Assembly (NCBI RefSeq): GCF_013116825.1
Contig: NZ_JABFNS010000094.1
Span: 1 to 37,582, forward strand
Origin: Myxococcus xanthus
Lineage (GTDB): Bacteria > Myxococcota > Myxococcia > Myxococcales > Myxococcaceae
Direction: 5' to 3'
Length of the DNA: 37,582 bases
Shown: one piece after another, positions 1 through 7,646 of the stretch
How the letters are laid out: each line of letters opens with the position of its first letter
Numbering within the stretch: position 1 is the first letter of the stretch
Translations under genes and position numbers: made by a program
Notes under the pieces: generated by a model
Told to the model about the DNA's origin: nothing
The model's database searches: none
Seen by the model: the letters and a program-made list of their open reading frames with translations, nothing else

Positions 1-8
1 CCCCTCAT
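1..8 (-). CDS. Start codon of the next T3S gene (only 3 codons in view)
   Basis: An ATG on the minus strand at 8-6 overlaps the TGA of the preceding sctQ-like gene (7-5) in the ATGA arrangement typical of translational coupling. The same junction links sctP to sctQ. Only three codons lie in the window, so the product cannot be read. By order in ysc and fli operons it could be a second SPOA/FliN-like protein or SctR. Confidence 0.4.
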
Positions 9-967
9 GCGCCTGTTGCTTGGTGCCGCGCGGTGCCCGCCTCGCCCTTGTCCGTGCGCGCCGACAACGCGTCCACCAGCAACACGTCCTTCACCCGCAG
101 GCTCGCCAGGTCCTGGCCGGAAATCTCGGCCGAGCCAATCTCCGCGCGCAGCCAGCTGCGCACCGCCGACAGGCGGCTCGCGAAGGCCTCCAGGTCCGCC
201 TTCCCCCGGGCCCGCCGCTGCGTGCTCTCCACCGCCGGCTCGGCCGCGTCCAGCACCGCCGCGGGCACCACCAGCCGCACCATGCCGCTGTGCGGTCCCA
301 GCGTCGCCTGCAGGTGGACCGCCAGCATGGGGCCATCATCCCCCAGCCGCGCGGAGACCTCGTCCACGCCCCGCGCCACGCCGTCCAACCGGGGGCGCGG
401 CACCGCCGCCTGCAGCCCCGGCACCAGCAGCTTGAGCCCCTCGAGGACGACGTAGGCCATCACGCCCTCCTCGATGTCCGTCAGCGGCCTCAGGCCCACC
501 GTCTCACCGGCGCCGCCCAGCAGCAGGTCCACCGCCACGTGCGCCAGCGCGAGCTCCACCTCCAGCACCGCCCGGCCCTGGAGCGCCCCGGGCGCGAGCA
601 CCGCCAGGAAGGTGGGGTCGCCCAGGAAGCGCCGCAGCTCCGCCATGGGCCGCACCTGGACGGACTCCACCGTCAGGCGCACCTCCGCGTCGAACAGCTC
701 CGTGAGCCGAGCCGCCACGGCCGCCGTCGTGCCGTCCGCGGGCGTCAGCCACCGCAAGCGCTCCGCGAGCAGCCCCTGCGCACGAGAGACCTTCTCCAGG
801 TTCCGGAAAGCGAAGGGCCGCCAGCCCCGCTCCTGGCTGGCGGGTGGCTCCTGGGATGCAGGGGGCTCCTGCGGCGGCTCCTGGCGCGAAGGCCGGAGCT
901 GGCGCAGGTCCACCAGCATCGTGCGCTCGTGGACGCCCGAACCTTCGTCCTCGGATTCGAGACTCAT
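5..967 (-). CDS. sctQ: SctQ/FliM-like cytoplasmic ring (C-ring) protein
   Basis: This 320-residue protein is the likely cytoplasmic sorting-platform subunit of the T3S apparatus. After an acidic, Pro-rich N-terminus with EPPASQ repeats (about residues 28-46) comes a FliM-type middle domain: a segment like FliM's helix after the binding peptide (RPFAFRNLEKVSRAQ), then LLLGGAGE and RPLTDIEEGVM, matching the FliM GGxG and R-x-LT-x-IE motifs. The C-terminus holds the start of a SPOA fold (AEIGSAEISGQDLASL, then VKDVLLVD) but ends about 20 residues later, shorter than a full SPOA domain. The ATG at 967 overlaps the sctP stop by 4 nt, and its own stop overlaps the next ATG. Identity as a FliM/SctQ-family protein is well supported. 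Whether the missing SPOA part is in the next gene cannot be seen. Confidence 0.85.
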   Translation of the reverse strand: MSLESEDEGSGVHERTMLVDLRQLRPSRQEPPQEPPASQEPPASQERGWRPFAFRNLEKVSRAQGLLAERLRWLTPADGTTAAVAARLTELFDAEVRLTVESVQVRPMAELRRFLGDPTFLAVLAPGALQGRAVLEVELALAHVAVDLLLGGAGETVGLRPLTDIEEGVMAYVVLEGLKLLVPGLQAAVPRPRLDGVARGVDEVSARLGDDGPMLAVHLQATLGPHSGMVRLVVPAAVLDAAEPAVESTQRRARGKADLEAFASRLSAVRSWLRAEIGSAEISGQDLASLRVKDVLLVDALSARTDKGEAGTARHQATGA

Positions 968-1872
968 GCCTTCGCCTCGAAGCGGACGTCTTCAAGCCGG
1001 AGCCCACGGCCACTGAGCGCGGACCGCAGTCCCTCGCTGGCGCCTTCGAGCTGCTTGAGCACCTCGCGGTTGCTGCCGCTGAAGGTGGCCGAAATCTTCC
1101 CGTTCCGGGCGCTGACCTTGATGGACAGACCGCTGAGCACGTCGCCCCGCAGGTCGATCTGGAACTCAGCGTTGCCCGCGGCGTTGGTGCCCACGCGGAC
1201 GCGGTCGACAATCTTCTGCGCAATCTCGGTGGCCAGGGCCCGCAGGCGCTCCGAGCCCGCGGTGTCCTTGGGCTTGGCCACGGGCACCGGCGCCATCAAC
1301 GCGGGGTTGAAGCGGAAGCCGGGGGCGATGGACTCCGCCCCGCCGTCCTTCTTGTCCTTGCCACCGCCACTGCCCTTACCGCCGCCCGCGTCGGCATCCG
1401 CCCGGATGGCGGCGCCCCGCTCGGAGCTGACCTGCCCCAGGGAGGACTCCGCCTTGCCCAGGTCCTTCTCGCGGCTCTCGGAGGTCCGCTTCTCGTCGGT
1501 GCGCCGGGCGTCCCGGGCGTCCGACGCGCGCGAGCCGCCCCGCGCCTCCGCGGCCTGGCCCTGCGCCTGGGCTTGAGGCTGGGCCAGCTCCTTCATGGCG
1601 GGCTGCTGCTCCTGCTGCACCCGCTCACCAAACGTCTTGCCCTGCTGAGTGGCCCGCGCGAGCACGGCGCGCGCCAGACCGCCCTGTTGCGGCTGGGGCT
1701 CCGCGGGCGCCGGGCCCGGCGACGGAGGCGGCTGCTGGGCCTGCTGCATCAGCCGCTGGAAGGCGGAAGCCCCCTCCTGGCGCTTCTTGGCCTGCCCCTC
1801 GGCGAGCTTCTTCTCCTGGAGGAGGCGCTCGGCCAGGCGCGCTGCTTCGCGATCGTCGTCAACTCGGCTCAT
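964..1872 (-). CDS. sctP: SctP/FliK-like substrate-length/specificity regulator
   Basis: This 302-residue protein lies between the sctO-like and sctQ-like genes, the place of yscP and fliK. The N-terminal half is charged, helical and Gln-rich (about 1-100). The middle (about 100-200) is low-complexity, with Ala/Gln/Arg and Gly/Lys runs. A compact C-terminal domain (about 205-302) carries the alternating pattern FQIDLRGDVLSGLSIKV and ends with LRLEDVRFE, like the globular C-terminal domain of FliK/SctP. In known systems that domain contacts the export-gate switch protein and sets hook or needle length. It starts with ATG 33 nt after the sctO stop and is ATGA-coupled to sctQ. The family call rests on architecture and position more than on residue identity. 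Confidence 0.75.
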   Translation of the reverse strand: MSRVDDDREAARLAERLLQEKKLAEGQAKKRQEGASAFQRLMQQAQQPPPSPGPAPAEPQPQQGGLARAVLARATQQGKTFGERVQQEQQPAMKELAQPQAQAQGQAAEARGGSRASDARDARRTDEKRTSESREKDLGKAESSLGQVSSERGAAIRADADAGGGKGSGGGKDKKDGGAESIAPGFRFNPALMAPVPVAKPKDTAGSERLRALATEIAQKIVDRVRVGTNAAGNAEFQIDLRGDVLSGLSIKVSARNGKISATFSGSNREVLKQLEGASEGLRSALSGRGLRLEDVRFEAKA

Positions 1873-1905
1873 GACGTCATTCCAGGGGGATGGGGAGGGC
1901 GCAGG

Positions 1906-2394
1906 TTACTTGCGCTGGCGCGCCAGGAACAAGGCGTTGCCAATCTCCTCCTGGTTCAGTTCCTCACGCTGCTGTCGCTCGTACTTCACCTGCTTCTGCC
2001 AGTTCTCTCGGTGCTTCTCGATGGCCTTCAGCTCCTTCGCCGCCTCGGCCATCTCCCGCCGGCGCTGCTCCACCAGCCGTTCTGCCACCTTGACGGCCTC
2101 CCGCTGACGCTCCACCTCCAGCGCCACCTGCGCCTCTTCGTCCTTCAGGCGCTCCTCGAAGCGGTTCATCATGTTCATGCCGTTGATGCCGGCACCCTTG
2201 AACATGACCTCCTTCAGGTAGGCGGCCACCTTCGCCTTGCGCTCGCGCTTGCGCTGCTCCAGGTCGTCGATGAGACGCTGGAGCTCCGCCTTCTCCTTCT
2301 CCAGCGCCTTGATGGCGGAGGAGAAGGCCTGCTCCGCCTCTTCCTTGGCCCGGGCGCGCATGTCCTGCAGGGCCTGCAACCGGTACGGGGGCAT
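1906..2394 (-). CDS. sctO: SctO/FliJ-like ATPase stalk protein
   Basis: This 162-residue protein is almost wholly alpha-helical and charged, with long heptad stretches (for example KALEKEKAELQRLIDDLEQ and VAERLVEQRRREMAEAAK). It would form the antiparallel two-helix coiled coil of the YscO/FliJ family. In that family the protein sits in the pore of the hexameric SctN ATPase and links it to the export gate. Length fits FliJ/YscO (about 150 residues). It directly follows sctN in transcription order, as fliJ follows fliI. The ATG at 2394 is preceded at some distance by AGGATGGGG. Sequence in this family is poorly conserved, so gene order carries much of the evidence. Confidence 0.8.
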   Translation of the reverse strand: MPPYRLQALQDMRARAKEEAEQAFSSAIKALEKEKAELQRLIDDLEQRKRERKAKVAAYLKEVMFKGAGINGMNMMNRFEERLKDEEAQVALEVERQREAVKVAERLVEQRRREMAEAAKELKAIEKHRENWQKQVKYERQQREELNQEEIGNALFLARQRK

Positions 2395-2445
2395 GTTGGC
2401 CCCATCCTAACCCGGAATCCCAGCAGCGCACCCCTGGCCAGCGCC

Positions 2446-3759
2446 TTACTCGTCGAACAGGGCGATCAGCTGCTCCACCGTCTCCTCGAACCCGGAGTTG
2501 GAGTGGGTGTCCTGCTTGAGGAAGTCGATGATGGCGTCGTACTTGTCGATGGCCTGATCCGTGCGGGGATCCGTCCCGTACTGGTAGGCCCCCAGGAGGA
2601 TGAGGTCGCGCTGCTTCTCATACGTGGAGAGCAGCTCTCGGAGCCGTCCCGCCGCCTTCTTGTGGTCCTTGGAGACGATGCCGCTCATCACACGGCTGAG
2701 GCTGGCGAGCACGTCCATCGCGGGCCACTGGTTGCGCTCACCCAGGGCACGGTTGAGGATGAAGTGGCCGTCGAGAATACCGCGGACCTCGTCGGCGATG
2801 GGCTCTTCCATGTCACCGCCGGCCACGAGGCAGGTGTAGATGGCGGTGCACTTGCCCTTCTCCGAGTTGCCCGTGCGCTCCAGGATGCGAGGCAGCATGG
2901 AGAACACGCTCGGCGGGTAACCCTGACGGGCCGGGGGCTCCCCCACGGCGAGGCCAATCTCACGCTGGGCACGCGCCAGACGCGTCACCGTATCCAGCAT
3001 GAAGAGCACGTTGCCGCCGCGCTCGCGGAAGTACTCGGCGATGGCGGTGGCGACATAGGCCGCGCGCAGACGCACGAGGCTGGGCTGGTCGGAGGTGGCG
3101 CACACCAGCACGGAGCGCTTCATGCCCTCCTCGCCCATGGCGTCTTCGATGAACTCACGGACTTCGCGGCCACGCTCGCCGATGAGCGCCACCACACAGA
3201 GGTCCGCCTTGGTGTTCCGGGCAATCTGCCCCATCAGCGTGGACTTGCCGACGCCGGAGCCGGCGAAGAGGCCCACGCGCTGGCCCTCCCCCACCGTGAG
3301 CAGCCCGTCGATGCAGCGCACGCCCAGGGGCAGTGGCCGCTCGATGCGCTGACGGGTGAAGGGGTCCGGGCAGTCGCGGTCCACGGACCAGTCGATGAGG
3401 CCCTCCTCCGGCAACGGGTGGCCGTCCATGGGCTCGCCGATTCCGTTGAGCACGCGGCCCAGCAGCGCCTCTCCACACTTGATGCTCAGCGGCTTGCCGG
3501 TGGGGATGACCTCGCTGTCCGGACCGATGCCGTGCAGCTCGCCCAGGGGCATGAGCATCACCTCATCCCCCTGGAAGCCCACCACCTCCGCCTTCACCGC
3601 GCCGCGGTTGCGGCTCTTGATGAGCACCAGCTCGCCCACGCGGACGTTGGGCACGCTGGCCTTGATGATGAGGCCCGTCAGCTCCGTGACGCGGCCGCGC
3701 ACGCGCACGACCTGCGCTTCCTTGATGAGGTCGAAGTACCGCGAGAGGTCAATGGCCAT
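2446..3759 (-). CDS. sctN: SctN T3S ATPase
   Basis: This 437-residue protein is the hexameric ATPase that unfolds substrates and strips chaperones below the export gate. It is a clear member of the FliI/YscN family related to F1 beta subunits. The Walker A motif GLFAGSGVGKST has its Lys at residue 172. The Walker B segment VLFMLDTVTR has Asp 256. The family signature GEPPARQGYPPSVFSMLPRI follows, then the catalytic Glu region and a helical C-terminal domain. The N-terminal beta-barrel domain occupies about residues 1-95. Length is normal (about 430-450). The ATG at 3759 follows AAGGGA and lies 24 nt after the sctL stop. It is the most secure identification in the T3S cluster. Confidence 0.97.
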   Translation of the reverse strand: MAIDLSRYFDLIKEAQVVRVRGRVTELTGLIIKASVPNVRVGELVLIKSRNRGAVKAEVVGFQGDEVMLMPLGELHGIGPDSEVIPTGKPLSIKCGEALLGRVLNGIGEPMDGHPLPEEGLIDWSVDRDCPDPFTRQRIERPLPLGVRCIDGLLTVGEGQRVGLFAGSGVGKSTLMGQIARNTKADLCVVALIGERGREVREFIEDAMGEEGMKRSVLVCATSDQPSLVRLRAAYVATAIAEYFRERGGNVLFMLDTVTRLARAQREIGLAVGEPPARQGYPPSVFSMLPRILERTGNSEKGKCTAIYTCLVAGGDMEEPIADEVRGILDGHFILNRALGERNQWPAMDVLASLSRVMSGIVSKDHKKAAGRLRELLSTYEKQRDLILLGAYQYGTDPRTDQAIDKYDAIIDFLKQDTHSNSGFEETVEQLIALFDE

Positions 3760-3783
3760 GGGCGAGTCCCTTGACGCTCCGGC

Positions 3784-4455
3784 TCAAGCCGGCCCTTCCT
3801 TGCGCGCGGTGTCCGGCAACAGGACGTTCTGGAGCATCTCCAACTGCGTGGGAAGCTGTGCGTCCACCGTGCCGAACTCCGTCTGGACGATGCAGCCCAC
3901 GGGGGCCACCTCGGGGTCCTCCTTGATGGCCAGGTCCACCGCGCGGCCGATGAGCTCCATCAGGACCGGCTTCTTCGCGCGGAGCACGGCGGCCGTCTTC
4001 GGGTGGACCCGCAGAATCATGGAGCGGGCGCTGCGCAGGTTCTCGATGGCCGCGGCGCACAGCTCCACCATCAGCTCCGGGTCCTTCTCCAGGCTCCGGC
4101 CGATGATCTTCTCCGCCACCTTGAGCGACAGCGCGATGACGTCCTGCTCGTGGCCGGTCAGCACCTCCCCCGCCTGCATCTTCGCGCGAAGGATGATTTC
4201 GGTGGCCTGCGCCAGGCCTTCCTGGCGGCCCTGCTCACGCGTCTTGGCGAGGAGCTCCTCGCGCTCGCGCTGCGCCTCCGCGAGGATGCGCTCCTTCTCG
4301 CGCTGCGCCTCCTCTAGGATGGCCGACGCGCCCTGCCGGGCCTCGAAGACCTCGGCGTTCATCACCCCCGCGCGGGGAGGCCGCAGCACGGGACGCTCGG
4401 GCGCGTGCGCCGGCTCCGCCGTCCCATCACCTCGAATCACCTTGCCGATCGCCAT
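3784..4455 (-). CDS. sctL: SctL/FliH-like ATPase stator/regulator
   Basis: This 223-residue protein matches the SctL/FliH/HrpE family, the homologue of F/V-ATPase peripheral stalks. It tethers the SctN hexamer to the cytoplasmic ring. A Pro-rich N-terminus (about 1-30) is followed by a long charged coiled coil (about 45-95, with REKERILAEAQREREELL) and a globular C-terminal domain. The latter includes VAEKIIGRSLEKDPELM and VGCIVQTEFGTVDAQLPTQL, close to the conserved FliH/YscL ending. The ATG at 4455 has a strong AAGGAG 7 nt upstream. It sits between the FliG-like gene and sctN, as fliH does between fliG and fliI. Confidence 0.92.
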   Translation of the reverse strand: MAIGKVIRGDGTAEPAHAPERPVLRPPRAGVMNAEVFEARQGASAILEEAQREKERILAEAQREREELLAKTREQGRQEGLAQATEIILRAKMQAGEVLTGHEQDVIALSLKVAEKIIGRSLEKDPELMVELCAAAIENLRSARSMILRVHPKTAAVLRAKKPVLMELIGRAVDLAIKEDPEVAPVGCIVQTEFGTVDAQLPTQLEMLQNVLLPDTARKEGPA

Positions 4456-4479
4456 GGGCCGCTCCTTGCGAGCCGGATG

Positions 4480-6642
4480 CTAGCGCGTTCCGCCCTTGGT
4501 TCCACGTCCCCCTGCACCCGGAGGCACAGGACGGTCGGTACCCGACGGAGAGCGGGGACGACGCTGGACGGCCGTGCCCTCCCCCCGGGGCTTGGGCATG
4601 GGCGCCAGGGACGGCGAGGTGATGGCCCGCCCCACCAGCACCCGGGGGGGACGCTCCGGCTCCTGCTCCGCCTCGGGGGGCCTGGCCCGGCCGCCGCTCC
4701 CCTGGGCACCGGACGCGCGCGAGCGGAACACCCGGGAGACCTCCGAGTCCTCCCGCTCCGGCTCTGCGGCCCCGAACTTCATCCGAGCGGCCCGGGGAGG
4801 CTCCTCCGCCGGACGCTGCGGCCCCCGGGACGCGACGCGGGAGCGATCATCCGCTGGGCGCGCCTGGACGCGCGAGCCCTCCGCCACACGGGAGCGCTCG
4901 TCAGGAACGTTGGCATGGACGCGGGAGCCCTCCGCCACACGGGAGCGCTCGTCAGGAACGTTGGCATGGACGCGCGAGCCCTCGGCCACGCGTGAGCGTT
5001 CGTCCTGAGCGCCAGCTTGAACCCGCGAGCGCTCGCCCTGGCCTCCCGCCTGAACTCGCGAGCCCTCGGCCACCCGGGAACGCTCCTCCGGCGGACGCGA
5101 ATGCACCCGGGAACCCTCGGCGACCCGCGCGCGGTCCCGCTCCGACAGCGTGTCGGGGTCCTGCGGGCGAGGCCGTGCGCCGCGCTGCCCCAGCCGAGAA
5201 GGCGGCGGACCGATGCGCGCGCCCTCTGGATCCGCGCGAGGCGGGCGCGTATCGGGCCCCTCCCCCTCACGGCGAGCCCCCGCGCCGCCCGCGTTCGCGG
5301 GCTCACGCCGGGCCGGCATCCGGTGCACCGCGGAGCCATCCTGTCGCTTCGCGGGCGTGGCCACTCGGGAGGGCTCACGCGAGGACAACACACCGGCGTT
5401 TCGCGCCGCCCGCTCCGCCATGAAGTCCCGCCGGGCCGGTGCTCCCGCGCCCTGGCGAGCCGCCCCCGGGGCCGCCCCCCGCACCGGCGGTCGTGACGGC
5501 ACATCCCGGCCAGCAGGTGCCGCCTTGGCAGGTGCGGCCCCAGCAGGTGCGGCCTTGGCAGGTGCCCCCCCAGCAGGTGCTGCCCCACCGGGCGCCGCCG
5601 CCTTGCCCGCGGGTGGCGCCGCCGCGGCAGCCGCCTTCCGGGCTCCCGGAGGCGGAGGAAGAACGGCGGACTGACGCGGGGGCGGCGGTGTCGCCAGGCG
5701 GACCGGCCGCTCGATGAGGCCACGCGTGGCCAGCCGCTCCAGGTCCATCACGATGTCGGTCCGGCCGCCATCGCCTCGCGCGGTGGGGCGCACGCGCTCC
5801 TCGCGCACCCACTTCGCCAGCAGGCTCCCGAACTCACCGCGGTACTTCTCCAGCATGCGCGCGGCGAACTCCGGAGACTGCGCCACGCATGCGCGCGCCA
5901 GCCGCTGAGCCCCCGCGCTGCGCAGCGCCACGGCGGGCCGCGTCAGGCCCTCGTGCGGCTCCAACTGCGCCCGGGAATCCTCCTCCGGCAGCTTGCGCGG
6001 AGCGTTGGCTGCCACGGCCTTGGTGGCCAGCAGCTTCAAGTCCGGCGGCAGTTGCTCCAGCAAGGCCTCGCGCTCCGCGTCCGGAAGGCCCGCCAGCGCC
6101 GGCCCCAGCACCCGCGCGCCCAACCGGTCGCACATGGTGAGCAGCTCCCGCTGCTGAAGCTGGAGCACGTCCGCGAACTTGAAGCCCGCGGCCTGCTGCC
6201 CAGCGAGCTCGCGCGCGAGCAGCTCCTCCAGCTTCCACCGGACGATGTCCAGGACCTGCGGGCGGACTTCACGGGTCAGCTTCACGCGCGAGGGCGGCAG
6301 ATGCGCGCGCACCGCCTCCGCCAGCGTGCCCGGCAGCGCGCGCAGCACCACTTCCACCAACGCGCCCCGCTCACGTTGTAGCAGCGCGGCCAGCCGCTCC
6401 GGTTCGGCGCTCCAGAGCTGACCCCGGCGGTCCTTCACCAGCCGCTTGATTTCCTGCACCAGCGCGGGGATGCGCTTCTCGCGCGGAACCTGAAGCAGCT
6501 CCTGCGCGCGATGACGCAGAAGCGCCCCCTCCTCTTCGGGAAGGTGCTCCAAGGCGCCGAGGCTCTCCTGGCCGCAGAACGTCACGGCCGTCAGGAGCAG
6601 CATGCTCTGGCGCTTGTTGAGCGAGGTGAAGAACGAGTCCAA
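4480..6642 (-). CDS. FliG-like sorting-platform protein with repeat-rich tail (SctK position)
   Basis: This 720-residue protein lies between sctJ and sctL, the place of sctK in ysc loci and of fliG in flagellar loci. Residues about 84-141 resemble the FliG middle domain (ERGALVEVVLRALPGTLAEA, then LPP and REVRPQVLDIV). Residues about 154-212 resemble the FliG C-terminal domain (FKFADVLQLQQRELL, then LAGLPDAEREALLEQLPP). A FliG-type adaptor joining the SctJ ring to the SctQ ring is therefore likely. From about residue 285 it becomes disordered: Pro/Ala-rich, then Arg-rich with tandem 17-residue repeats, then a basic C-terminus. FliG is only about 330 residues, so the tail is an addition. The start is a TTG at 6642 with GAGGTG just upstream. 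The FliG resemblance was judged by eye, and the role of the tail is unknown. Confidence 0.7.
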   Translation of the reverse strand: MDSFFTSLNKRQSMLLLTAVTFCGQESLGALEHLPEEEGALLRHRAQELLQVPREKRIPALVQEIKRLVKDRRGQLWSAEPERLAALLQRERGALVEVVLRALPGTLAEAVRAHLPPSRVKLTREVRPQVLDIVRWKLEELLARELAGQQAAGFKFADVLQLQQRELLTMCDRLGARVLGPALAGLPDAEREALLEQLPPDLKLLATKAVAANAPRKLPEEDSRAQLEPHEGLTRPAVALRSAGAQRLARACVAQSPEFAARMLEKYRGEFGSLLAKWVREERVRPTARGDGGRTDIVMDLERLATRGLIERPVRLATPPPPRQSAVLPPPPGARKAAAAAAPPAGKAAAPGGAAPAGGAPAKAAPAGAAPAKAAPAGRDVPSRPPVRGAAPGAARQGAGAPARRDFMAERAARNAGVLSSREPSRVATPAKRQDGSAVHRMPARREPANAGGAGARREGEGPDTRPPRADPEGARIGPPPSRLGQRGARPRPQDPDTLSERDRARVAEGSRVHSRPPEERSRVAEGSRVQAGGQGERSRVQAGAQDERSRVAEGSRVHANVPDERSRVAEGSRVHANVPDERSRVAEGSRVQARPADDRSRVASRGPQRPAEEPPRAARMKFGAAEPEREDSEVSRVFRSRASGAQGSGGRARPPEAEQEPERPPRVLVGRAITSPSLAPMPKPRGEGTAVQRRPRSPSGTDRPVPPGAGGRGTKGGTR
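4828..5133 (-). repeat. 17-residue tandem repeats in the FliG-like protein
   Basis: About six units of a 51-nt repeat encode residues 504-605 of the FliG-like protein. The unit reads RSRVAEGSR followed by a variable 8-residue spacer such as VHANVPDE, VQAGGQGE or VQARPADD. Two adjacent units (51-nt steps at 4874, 4925 and 4976) are nearly identical in DNA, which indicates recent duplication. One unit is shortened to 11 residues. All unit lengths are multiples of three, so copy-number change keeps the frame. Confidence 0.9.
5511..5586 (-). repeat. 30-nt Ala/Pro/Lys repeat in the FliG-like protein
   Basis: Two and a half near-identical 30-nt units (starting at 5511, 5541 and 5571) encode a ten-residue Ala/Pro/Lys repeat of the form AGAAPAKAAP. 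It forms a flexible linker between the folded N-terminal part and the Arg-rich repeat region. Confidence 0.85.
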
Positions 6643-6713
6643 ACGTCACCTCGCGGGCCCCACGGACGCCCGCTGGGAGAAGGAGGGAAGCCCCACCGTG
6701 AGGGGCGGTGACG

Positions 6714-7532
6714 TCAAGCCTCGGGAGGACGACCGCGGGCACGCGCTCCGGCGCGCGCAGCGGGGGCGCTGCTGGAGCCGCCGCGCATGAAGGTCCACAT
6801 CGTCAGGCCCAGCATCGCCAGCACCAGCACGAAGGCGCCCGCGAACATCACCTTGAACTGGCTGGCGCTGGCCGCCGTCATGCGCAGCCCCAGCACGTCC
6901 TGCAGGCGGCTCTCCGCGTCCGTCTCCGCCGACGGCGGCAGGGCCTGCGTCATCAGCACCGTCACCGCGCTGGCCTTCAGCTCCGGCACCGCGGTGGCCG
7001 CGAACTGCTGCACCACGGCAGTGTCGATGGGCGGCTTGCCCCCCTCGCCCGGGCGGTACTTGATGAACACCGACGCGGACGGCATCGGCTTGTTCTCCGG
7101 CTGCGTGAGGTCGTTGTTCTCCGGAATCATCACGATGGCGCGCGCTTCCAGCACGCCGTCGATCTGATTCAGCGCATTGGAGACCTCGCCGCCCATCGCC
7201 TTGAGGAGCATGGCGCGCTCCTCCGTCGCGGTGGGCACCATGCTGCCCTTGGCGAAATGGGCCAGGCCCTTCTCCACCGGCCGCGGCAGCGAATTGAGCT
7301 TGAGCAGCTCCGCCGCCTGCGCGGCATCCGCCTTGGGCACGGTGATCATGAACCGCACCTCGTTGCCGCCTTCTTCCTTTTCCTTCTTGGCGTTGATGCC
7401 GTTCTTGCTGAGCAGGACGTAGATTTCGTTGGCGTCCGCTTCGCTCAGCGCGTGCTGGAGTTCAATGTGGCAGCCCGTCAGGAAGAGAAGGGCGAGAAGC
7501 GAGGCGGCAAACGCGTGCGGTCGGCGAATCAT
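6714..7532 (-). CDS. sctJ: SctJ inner-membrane ring lipoprotein
   Basis: This 272-residue protein is the YscJ/PrgK/MxiJ-family lipoprotein that forms the inner ring of the T3S basal body. It has a lipoprotein signal with lipobox LTGC (Cys 21). Two small ring-building domains follow: residues about 25-85 with SEADANEIYVLLSKNGINA, and about 105-190 with SNALNQIDGVLEARAIV. One transmembrane helix (about 226-248, FAGAFVLVLAMLGLTMW) precedes a short basic tail. The length is that of SctJ, not of FliF (about 550), and there is no FliF-type C-terminal FliG-binding region. It lies 71 nt ahead of the FliG-like gene and 114 nt behind sctI, a gap holding a strong hairpin. Confidence 0.95.
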   Translation of the reverse strand: MIRRPHAFAASLLALLFLTGCHIELQHALSEADANEIYVLLSKNGINAKKEKEEGGNEVRFMITVPKADAAQAAELLKLNSLPRPVEKGLAHFAKGSMVPTATEERAMLLKAMGGEVSNALNQIDGVLEARAIVMIPENNDLTQPENKPMPSASVFIKYRPGEGGKPPIDTAVVQQFAATAVPELKASAVTVLMTQALPPSAETDAESRLQDVLGLRMTAASASQFKVMFAGAFVLVLAMLGLTMWTFMRGGSSSAPAARAGARARGRPPEA

Positions 7533-7569
7533 GGGCGGGTCGGAGCTTACTAGGCCCCCGGAAAACGCG

Positions 7570-7612
7570 GAAGGGCGCCCCCTCCCGCTCGTAGAGGGAG
7601 GGACCGCCCTTC
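7570..7612 (-). terminator. Intercistronic hairpin between sctI and sctJ
   Basis: In the 114-nt gap between sctI and sctJ two 17-nt arms (7570-7586 and 7596-7612) can pair. There are eight pairs (GAAGGGCG with CGCCCTTC), a 2-nt mismatch and seven more (CCCTCCC with GGGAGGG), around a 9-nt loop. On the transcribed strand the stem is followed by CGCGTTTTCC, a short U-run. This could be a partial terminator that lowers sctJ relative to sctI, or an RNA-processing or stability element. It is unlikely to stop all transcription, because the genes beyond it lack another clear promoter. Confidence 0.6.
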
Positions 7613-7646
7613 TTGAGGCCGCGCCGCCGGGAAACCGGGGTTGGGC

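Noticed and set aside
844-3774. A plus-strand open frame of nearly 980 codons opposite sctP, sctO and sctN
   Set aside because: It is antisense to clear T3S genes, encodes Leu/His/Arg-rich low-complexity sequence, and is the kind of open frame expected opposite high-GC genes.
4828-5133. Regular 51-nt repeats resembling an array
   Set aside because: They have no unique spacers, stay in frame and encode a peptide repeat, so this is not a CRISPR array.
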